DNA of 64,000 bases from Polyodon spathula (lineage: Eukaryota; Chordata; Actinopteri; Acipenseriformes; Polyodontidae). The notes beneath the pieces are model-generated. The model was not told the origin of the DNA. It was given only the letters and a program-made list of their open reading frames with translations, and ran no database searches. The position numbers were made by a program, and so were the translations under genes. The stretch covers positions 2,451,146 through 2,515,145 of the forward strand of contig NC_054559.1 of assembly GCF_017654505.1 (NCBI RefSeq), given 5' to 3'. Of this stretch, positions 57,161 through 64,000 are shown one piece after another. How positions within the stretch are numbered: the stretch's first letter is position 1; every line of letters begins with the position of its first letter.

Positions 57161-58452
57161 GCCGTCTAATAACAAGAAACAGTTTTTAGACACGACAAAA
57201 CACTCACAATTTACAATATGGGTCTCCTTCCGGTTTAGTGTTAACCATAACAGAAGGAACACACTACTTTGCTGTGTCTCCTTTAATACCACCAATCATG
57301 ACCCCTTGGTTAATGATTGCATCTGCTATGCAGTCCGTGGTTGCTACATAGTTTACCTTCTGGGTCAATGATTCAGTGTACCGTAGCTCCACCCTCTTTC
57401 TAGATGGCCGATTTCTGCCTAACCCTGGGAATGAATTGTCTGGCCATTCTTAAAGAACATACAGCACTCACGGTTCGGGAGGGAGATTTATCAACAACAA
57501 TTATTCTGTCTTTGTGTGACAGAGAGCGAGAGGATCTGAGCTGTAAATCTCCCTCCCGACCCAAGAGGGCACTAAGCAGAGGTACTTGCATGCCTGTACT
57601 GAAACGGGCCGGCTTGGAGAGAGGGGTGGAAAAGGAAGTCGGCCATCTTGGCGCAGGGCGGAATGACCATATTAGGGGACAAAATTACTGTGATCAGCTG
57701 TGCTGCATTAGACAACTGGCAGGTGTGCTGAGTTGCGCTGATCATGGGGTGGAATCTCCTGGTATAGAAGGGTTGTCATTTTGCAAGTGCAGGGCTTTTG
57801 GAGGTAACACTGAACCTGGGTTGCTGAGCTGTTTGTTTGTTTGCTACGTGTTTTTGGTTTGTTTATTTTCAGGACCAGGGTCGGAGTGAGTCGCCATGAC
57901 AAGAAGCTGCCGCACTACTGCCAGCACTTTCATCTTGGACACTACACACCCCGCACAACTGAACTGGACACGTCAGCACCTGTACTTTCCACCACCCTGC
58001 AAGTGCACAATAGAGCCGAGAGGGACTCGCTCTACTTCCCAGCGACAGCGAGTGGAAGCGACAGCGAGTGGGAGAAGTACAGGCGTGGAAAAGTACAGAG
58101 CAGTTTCGAAGCAGAAAGGAGAAATTGCATCTTGAATTGCTTTAATCAGAAAACAGAGGACATTGGCGAAACACAGCAGCAGCTCAAAGTCAAACAGCCG
58201 CATGTGTTTTTCTGATAACAAACAAGCTGAAACTCGGAGCAGCTGATTCAAATTCAGCGCCGTTTTGAGACACGGGCGAGGGGAGGAGCCAACAGCACAG
58301 CAGAACAACGCAGTTAAACGAGGCAGTCTTCCCAGCGACAGCGAGTGGGAGAAGTACAGGCGTGGAAAAGTACAGAGCAGTTTCGAAGCAGTTTGAAAGC
58401 AGGTTGACGGCTGCAGAAGAAACTAAACTTCAAAAAAAAAAAAAACCTCAAC

Positions 58453-59361
58453 ATGGTCTTCAAGCCAGTAATCTGTGACACCTGCTTGATGTGGGAAATC
58501 CGAGAAAACCCAGCGGAGCTAAACCAAGTGTGCGTAAAGTGCCGCGCGATCCAGGATTTGCATAAACTAGTAAGTATGCTAGAAATGGAGCTGGAAGAAG
58601 TGAGACAGCAACAGGATCTTGAGGAACTGGCACACCCACAATTCATGGAAGTCTGCATCACCCCTAACAGACTGAAAGCCACCAGGGAGATAGAAGGTCA
58701 GAACAGCTGGGTTCAGGTAGGCAGAAGCAGGGAAAAAAAGAAACTTCGTCAAACACAACCACCAAAAATCAAAACAACCAACAAATTTGAGTCACTTCAG
58801 AATTTTGATGAGCAGAACCAACAACAAGAGAATGAAAGGAACAACATCCAGGACCCTATTGACAGTGGTGACCAGACAGCAAAAAGAAGGGAGGTCATGA
58901 TTGTTGGGGACTCCATATTGAGAAACACAGCAAGTTCAGTTCGCAGTTTGGACCCCCTTACTACAACAGTGTGCTGCCTTCCGGGAGCCTCGGTCAAGCA
59001 CATCACTGAGAACGTGGACAGGCTCCTAGAACGAACAGGAGACGACCCGGTAGTAGTCGTCCACATTGGTACAAACAACATTGGAAGAGACAGACCAAAA
59101 TCCCTGCAAAACAAATTCAGAGAGCTAGGAAGGAAATTAAAAGAGAAAACCAAAACTGTGGTATTTTCTGGTATACTACCCGCACCTTGCAAAGGACCAT
59201 ATGGACAGCTGGAAATAATTAATCAAAACGAATGGCTGAAGACGTGGTGCACACGGGAAGGCTTCACCTATCTTGATCATTGGACCACATTCTACAACGA
59301 GGACCATCTGTATAGACGGGATGGACTGCATTTAAATAACAAGGGAACTAGTCTACTCTGA
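58453..59361 (+). CDS. CR1 copy F ORF1: zinc finger plus SGNH esterase
   Basis: 302 residues. Cys8, Cys11, Cys27 and Cys30 form a CxxC...CxxC finger, followed by a coiled coil (about 33-60) and a basic, Gln/Lys-rich linker. From residue 148 an SGNH-hydrolase fold is evident: GDS with Ser154, PGAS with Gly178, GTNN with Asn208/209, and DGLHLN with Asp290 and His293. CR1 ORF1 proteins with an esterase domain are known and act in the RNP; the substrate is unknown. The start ATG follows an A run and a GC-rich leader. The TGA stop comes at the position of AGA in copy B, removing the last residues (EKILEQVQKHLN). Confidence 0.9.
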   Translation: MVFKPVICDTCLMWEIRENPAELNQVCVKCRAIQDLHKLVSMLEMELEEVRQQQDLEELAHPQFMEVCITPNRLKATREIEGQNSWVQVGRSREKKKLRQTQPPKIKTTNKFESLQNFDEQNQQQENERNNIQDPIDSGDQTAKRREVMIVGDSILRNTASSVRSLDPLTTTVCCLPGASVKHITENVDRLLERTGDDPVVVVHIGTNNIGRDRPKSLQNKFRELGRKLKEKTKTVVFSGILPAPCKGPYGQLEIINQNEWLKTWCTREGFTYLDHWTTFYNEDHLYRRDGLHLNNKGTSLL

Positions 59362-59564
59362 GAAAAGATCCTCGAGCAGGTTCAGAAGCATTTAAACTAG
59401 AAAGGAAGGGGGGAGAAATCAACAAAAAAACAGAAGGGAGACCGCATCAAAACAAGAACAACAACTCAGGTAAGACAACCATTAAATGTATTTATCTAAA
59501 TGCTAGAAGTATCAGAAACAAAATTCTAGAACTTGAAGCTACTGCACTAACAGGTAACTATGAT

Positions 59565-60632
59565 GTGATAGGTGTTACAGAAACGTGGTTATCTGAGAGT
59601 GATGGGGACGAATATAATATTTGTGGGTATACACTGTATAGGAAAGACAGGCAGGACAGAAGAGGAGGAGGGGTAGCGCTATACATAAGAAACAGTCTTG
59701 AAGCCCAGGTGTTAAACCTGGACAAAGAAAATAAAACCGAATCAATATGGGTCAGAATAACAGACAAAAATTCAAAAGGCATAATAATAGGAGCATGCTA
59801 TAGACCGCCAGATTCAGACGGTGAGCAAAATAATCTGTTATACAATGACATTAGAAATGTGTGTAGCAAAGGAGAAGCCATACTAATGGGGGATTTCAAC
59901 TTCCCCCAAATAAAATGGGAAAACCCGGTGGGTAGCGCGAAGGATGAAATAGAAATGGTGGAAATGACAAATGACTGCTTCCTAACACAATTTGTGAAGG
60001 CACCCACTAGAGGGGAGGCATGCCTTGATTTAGTCTTTTCAAATAACGAAGATAGAATAACTAAAACAGAGGTCAGAGAACCACTGGCAAACTCAGACCA
60101 CAACATGGTCTCATTTGAAGTGTTTTTTAAATCCCCAAAAGTAAAGACTAAAGCTAAGGTTTACAATTTTAGAAAAGCAAACTATGAAGGCATGAAACAG
60201 AGACTAACAGAAGTAGATTGGAGTAAAATAGAGAAAACACCCACAGAAGAAGGATGGTTGTTCTTCAAAAATGTAGTACTAGAGGCGCAAAACAATTATA
60301 TCCCTAAAGTAGACAAATCTAAATGTAAAACTAAATTGCCAAAATGGTTTAATAGATCAATTAAAAAAAATATTCAGCGAAAAAAGGCACTTTACAGAGC
60401 ATTAAAAAAGGACCAAAAAGAAAGTACGCAGAAAGAGTACACAGAACTGCAAACGCAAGTCAAAAAGGAAGTTAGAAAGGCCAAGAGAGAAATAGAAATG
60501 AACATTGCTAAGGGAGCTAAAACCAATTCCAAAATGTTTTTCCAATATTACAACAGCAAGAGAACATTCAAAGAGGAGATTAAATGTTTAAGAGATACAA
60601 ATGGCAAAATCGTAGAGGAAGAAAAAAAATAG
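59565..60632 (+). CDS. CR1 copy F ORF2, endonuclease and linker part
   Basis: The AP-endonuclease-like domain shows VTETWLSESDGDE, IIIGACYRPPDSDGE, GDFNFPQIKWENP, CLDLVFSNNEDRI and SDHNMVSFE, the last being the catalytic SDH box. A basic linker follows (IQRKKALYRALKKDQ). The frame is open upstream of the first ATG to about 59400, covering CIYLNARSIRNKIL, and overlaps the natural end of ORF1 in another frame. The ORF2 start codon is therefore unclear and translation may be coupled to ORF1. The frame ends where an A run (60624-60631) is one base shorter than in copy D'. Confidence 0.9.
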   Translation: MIGVTETWLSESDGDEYNICGYTLYRKDRQDRRGGGVALYIRNSLEAQVLNLDKENKTESIWVRITDKNSKGIIIGACYRPPDSDGEQNNLLYNDIRNVCSKGEAILMGDFNFPQIKWENPVGSAKDEIEMVEMTNDCFLTQFVKAPTRGEACLDLVFSNNEDRITKTEVREPLANSDHNMVSFEVFFKSPKVKTKAKVYNFRKANYEGMKQRLTEVDWSKIEKTPTEEGWLFFKNVVLEAQNNYIPKVDKSKCKTKLPKWFNRSIKKNIQRKKALYRALKKDQKESTQKEYTELQTQVKKEVRKAKREIEMNIAKGAKTNSKMFFQYYNSKRTFKEEIKCLRDTNGKIVEEEKK

Positions 60633-62005
60633 CAAATATGTTAAATGATTACTTTTCACAAGTTTTTACAAAGGAAGATACTGACAACATGCCCCACATG
60701 TCATCCAGTTCCTATCCAGTTTTAAATAACTTTAGCATAACTGAGGCAGAAGTGTTAAAGGGACTAGGAGCTCTTAAAATAAACAAATCCCCTGGGCCGG
60801 ATGAGATCCTCCCAGTAGTACTCAAAGAAATGAAAGAAGTAATTTACAAACCGCTAACCAAGATCATGCAGCAGTCTCTTGACACAGGGGTGGTACCGAC
60901 AGACTGGAAAATTGCAAACGTAATACCGATCCACAAAAAGGGAAACAAAACTGAACCAGGTAACTACAGACCAGTAAGCCTGACTTCTATTATATGCAAA
61001 CTTATGGAAACTATAATAAGATCCAAAATGGAAAATTACCTATATGGTAACAGGGTACTGGGAGACAGTCAACATGGTTTTAGGAAAGGGAGATCGTGCC
61101 TAACTAACTTGCTTGATTTTTTTGAGGATGCAACATCGATAATGGATAATTGCAAAGCATATGACATGGTTTATTTAGATTTCCAGAAAGCTTTTGACAA
61201 AGTCCCGCACAAAAGATTAATTCTCAAACTGAACGCAGTTGGGATTCAAGGAAACACATGTACATGGATTAGGGAGTGGTTAACATGTAGAAAACAGAAA
61301 GTACTGATTAGAGGAAAAACCTCAGAATGGAGTGTGGTAACCAGCGGTGTACCACAGGGATCAGTATTAGGTCCTCTGCTATTCCTAATCTACATTAATG
61401 ATTTAGATTCTGGTATAGTAAGCAAACTTGTTAAATTTGCAGACGACACAAAAGTAGGAGGAGTGGCAAACACTGTTGCAGCAGCAAAGGTCATTCAAAA
61501 TGATCTAGACAAGATTCAGAACTGGGCAGACACATGGCAAATGACATTTAATAGAGAAAAGTGTAAGGTACTGCACGCAGGAAATAAAAATGTACATTAT
61601 AAATATCATATGGGAGATATTGAAATTGGAGAAGGAATCTATGAAAAAGACCTAGGAGTTTTTGTTGACTCAGAAATGTCTTCATCTAGGCAATGTGGGG
61701 AAGCTATAAAAAAGGCTAACAAGATGCTCGGATACATTGTGAAAAGTGTTGAATTTAAATCAAGGGAAGTAATGTTAAAACTGTACAATGCACTTGTAAG
61801 ACCTCATCTTGAATATTGTGTGCAGTTCTGGTCACCTCGCTATAAAAAAGATATTGCTGCTCTAGAAAGAGTGCAAAGAAGAGCGACCAGAATTATTCCG
61901 GGCTTAAAAGGCATGTCATATGCAGACAGGCTAAAAGAATTGAATCTGTTCAGTCTTGAACAAAGAAGACTACGTGGCGACCTAATTCAAGCATTCAAAT
62001 TCTAA
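60584..62005 (+). CDS. CR1 copy F ORF2, reverse transcriptase part
   Basis: RT motifs in order: [81 protein letters not shown] and LVKFADDTKVGG (Asp pair at about 61441-61446). The C-terminal domain then reads [19 protein letters not shown]. It performs target-primed reverse transcription in this LINE class. The frame is lost at 61998 by one missing A; the last 75 codons continue in another frame to SISY at about 62240. Confidence 0.92.
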   Translation: MFKRYKWQNRRGRKKIANMLNDYFSQVFTKEDTDNMPHMSSSSYPVLNNFSITEAEVLKGLGALKINKSPGPDEILPVVLKEMKEVIYKPLTKIMQQSLDTGVVPTDWKIANVIPIHKKGNKTEPGNYRPVSLTSIICKLMETIIRSKMENYLYGNRVLGDSQHGFRKGRSCLTNLLDFFEDATSIMDNCKAYDMVYLDFQKAFDKVPHKRLILKLNAVGIQGNTCTWIREWLTCRKQKVLIRGKTSEWSVVTSGVPQGSVLGPLLFLIYINDLDSGIVSKLVKFADDTKVGGVANTVAAAKVIQNDLDKIQNWADTWQMTFNREKCKVLHAGNKNVHYKYHMGDIEIGEGIYEKDLGVFVDSEMSSSRQCGEAIKKANKMLGYIVKSVEFKSREVMLKLYNALVRPHLEYCVQFWSPRYKKDIAALERVQRRATRIIPGLKGMSYADRLKELNLFSLEQRRLRGDLIQAFKF

Positions 62006-62312
62006 AAGGTATTGACAGTGTCGACCCAAGGGACTTTTTCAGCCTGAAAAAAGAAACAAGGACCAGGGGTCACAAATGGAGTTTAGAAAAAGGGGCATTC
62101 AGAACAGAAAATAGGAGGCACTTTTTTACACAGAGAATTGTGAGGGTCTGGAATCAACTCCCCAGTAATGTTGTTGAAGCTGACACCCTGGGATCCTTCA
62201 AGAAGCTGCTTGATGAGATTCTGGGATCAATAAGCTACTAACAACCAAACGAGCAAGATGGGCCGAATGGCCTCCTCTCGTTTGTAAACTTTCTTATGTT
62301 CTTATGTTCTTA

Positions 62313-64000
62313 CTGGGACATATGATTTGTATTTTTTTGGTTGCTTTGGACTGTCTACCTGTAAATAAAACACATCCTCTACCATTGCTGGTATTAGGGT
62401 TATTTCCACCTGAACCAGTGACTCTGTGACATCTGTTTCATCACCACACCGTCACACTCTTGTTACAACCCTCCAAACTACTGTGTTCAATAATGTGCAA
62501 CATGCATTTAAAGTTACTGTTCCTCAGTTATTTCGTATAGGGGTGAGGCAGTATAATAGTTTTGTGATTTAGGTACATGATGGTATTGATACCATTCCTG
62601 TTATTCTACCTTGCAATTATTGGTTAACGCTTTGTTTGTGTTGCTATGAACAAAGTGAAGGAAAAGGCATTTTCATATGAACATCTTTTTATTCTACACG
62701 CTGTACAAACCAAGACTCCATCCTGCTCGGCTTCCTCACCTACTGTAGGCTCACAATGGAGCATTCCATCCACTTCTACCTCCCTGTCAATCAACATCAT
62801 GACTGCCATTCTGCCTTTGCATTGTTTCACTGCAAACATCCATTTCTCTACTGCAAATATGCTTAGAAACCAAGCGATGATACTTGCCGTCTTAGCAAAG
62901 TGTCTGAGGAATGTCTTTTTGTTAACTGATATTGTATTTGATAACTGTTTTGATATCAACCTCAGATCGAGACTCCAGCCTCCCTAGGTAAACCTATTAT
63001 TCTGAGACCATTCTCACAAAGAATTAACATAAGCATATTTGTATGTCTTGCTGTTTGTTTTCTGATTTCCCTCTATATAATCCTGAAAGGAAATTGATCA
63101 CTTTGCTGTGTAAATGTAGTCACTACACCACACACCGTTGGTTTAATAAAGACATTCTGTTTGGAAACACGTCTCTAAGTCTTGCAATTAACACTGCAGA
63201 ATTAGAAAAGAAACAACTGAGATTTATTATGTGTTTATATTAAAAGGGCGCTATTTAAATTACAATCAAGTAATACATAGCAGTGAACCTGTTTTAGAGT
63301 CAGTCAACATGCCTTTATCAGAGTTTCATATTTTATCCTGGTTATTATAATAGCAGTAAAACATTAAACTTAATTTGTGGAGTATTGTACATAAGATTAC
63401 TCTCATGTGACATTGCCGGACTGTTACTAAACTGTTTCATATTTTTATTGTTATTGTAAAATGCCAGCAATAAGTTAAATAGGTCTTTTCAAAACATCTC
63501 TATTTGTAGACTGAACTACCTAGTGGAAGACTGTAAATATGATTCTCACAACTTGTACTGGACTGTTGCAATAATTCTTATGTTTTCCTGCTTATTTTAA
63601 TGCCAGTAATGAGCCAGGTGATGTCTATAAACATGATGACAGGTTTGAAGTGTTTTCAGGTGTTTTACTTACTATTACAGCAACAAGAGTCTGATTAAAA
63701 ACCAACACTATATTTATGTTCAAATGCCATATTTAATTATTAATATGTTGATAAAAAGTGGGAACAATGGAACTGGTCATTTTAAAAATGAAATTTAGTA
63801 TTCCCAAGAATGAAACAACTAGTAGCCCTGAAGATGTTTACAATTGAAGGCAGTGCAGATGCCAGGATTTTATGCAGTAGTATAAAGCAATTTTATGCAG
63901 ACCACCACTTAAGCATGCAGTCCATCTATGAGAACAACTGACAGGGCTGCATAGGATCAGAGGATGATTCAAAATCAGAAGCCGAGCCACAATGAATGTC
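62313..64000. other. Terminal stretch without recognised gene
   Basis: AT-rich sequence. The plus (62646-62987) and minus (62624-62959) ORFs overlap each other and show no domain that I recognise; at most one could be real. No transposon ends, RNA genes or repeats were identified here. Confidence 0.35.

Larger units (their letters stand above)
53285..57900 (-). repeat. Gypsy-type LTR, split by CR1 copy E
   Basis: Two parts, 53285-53570 and 57160-57900, together match the LTR at 26388-27085 and extend it. The plus strand starts CTGGCAAAG (degenerate TGTGGCAAAG) and ends GTCGCCATGACA, giving TG...CA-like ends on the minus strand apart from one mutated end. Total length is about 1.03 kb. No pol is adjacent, so it looks like a solo LTR. 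A 5-bp target duplication is not evident. Confidence 0.7.
58030..62312 (+). mobile_element. CR1 LINE copy F, nearly complete
   Basis: It has a 5' UTR with a duplicated segment (58036-58115 and 58329-58392), ORF1 (58453-59361), ORF2 (about 59430-62240 in three frames) and a 3' end with GGCCTCCTCTCGTTTGTAAA and the octamer ATGTTCTT repeated. Only three inactivating changes are evident. They are a TGA near the end of ORF1, one missing A in a homopolymer at 60624-60631, and one missing A near 61998 relative to copy D'. All endonuclease and RT motifs are present. It is the best reference copy in the window. Confidence 0.96.

Noticed and set aside
62624..62987. Two overlapping ORFs near the right end as genes
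   Set aside because: They cover each other on opposite strands, show no known motif and have no splice or promoter context; noted only as unassigned.

Overview
The window looks like gene-poor, repeat-dominated nuclear DNA of a ray-finned fish. The CR1-type LINE family and the multi-exon C2H2 zinc-finger genes suggest a non-teleost such as a sturgeon or paddlefish. The vertebrate/fish assignment is well supported; the sturgeon/paddlefish guess is inference from the look of the LINE family. There are no bacterial operons, CRISPR arrays or rRNA genes. Nearly all coding potential belongs to transposable elements.

Host genes. Two paralogous C2H2 zinc-finger genes lie on the minus strand. Copy A has exon 1 (31083-31353), exon 2 (21599-21919) and a zinc-finger exon (18663-19414). 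All junctions have GT/AG sites in phase 1 and the total of 1344 nt closes as 447 codons plus stop. Copy B has exon 2 (52614-52934) and a zinc-finger exon (47016-47767); its exon 1 is not seen in the window. The two coding exons have identical lengths in A and B, and introns and 3' flanks also match, so about 17.8-22.45 kb and 46.6-53.2 kb are a segmental duplication. The paralogue serves as a built-in empty-site control for later insertions.

Mobile elements, left to right: a Ty3/gypsy pol with 3' LTR material (1-3.7 kb); a hairpin repeat, an LTR fragment and a broken tyrosine-recombinase element (5.3-6.9 kb); a minisatellite and a Pif1/Helitron-like helicase fragment (7.3-8.2 kb); CR1 copy A (8.7-10.7 kb); a DIRS element interrupted by a solo LTR (11.2-13.95 kb); simple repeats and Tc1 and other remnants (14.8-17.1 kb); CR1 copy B (22.5-26.4 kb); a gypsy RT/RNase H fragment with LTR (26.4-27.65 kb); CR1 copy C (29.5-30.66 kb); a fuller DIRS element (32.2-36.8 kb); a Tx1-clade LINE (38.5-41.5 kb); CR1 copy D with another CR1 nested in it (41.76-44.69 kb); a gag-like ORF with LTR (44.7-45.95 kb); a piggyBac-type MITE (48.3-48.76 kb); a head-to-head CR1 pair and two MITE-like elements (49.9-52.55 kb); an LTR split by CR1 copy E (53.3-57.9 kb); and CR1 copy F, almost intact (58.0-62.3 kb). 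From 62.3 kb to the end no gene is recognised.

The CR1 family dominates. ORF1 has a CxxC...CxxC finger plus an SGNH esterase; ORF2 has an endonuclease and a reverse transcriptase; the 3' end carries an octamer repeat. Its copies range from badly decayed to nearly intact, so it has been active recently. No new defence or metabolic system was found. The most informative observations are the nested insertions, the empty sites and unusual rearrangements such as the hairpin at 30659-30750.
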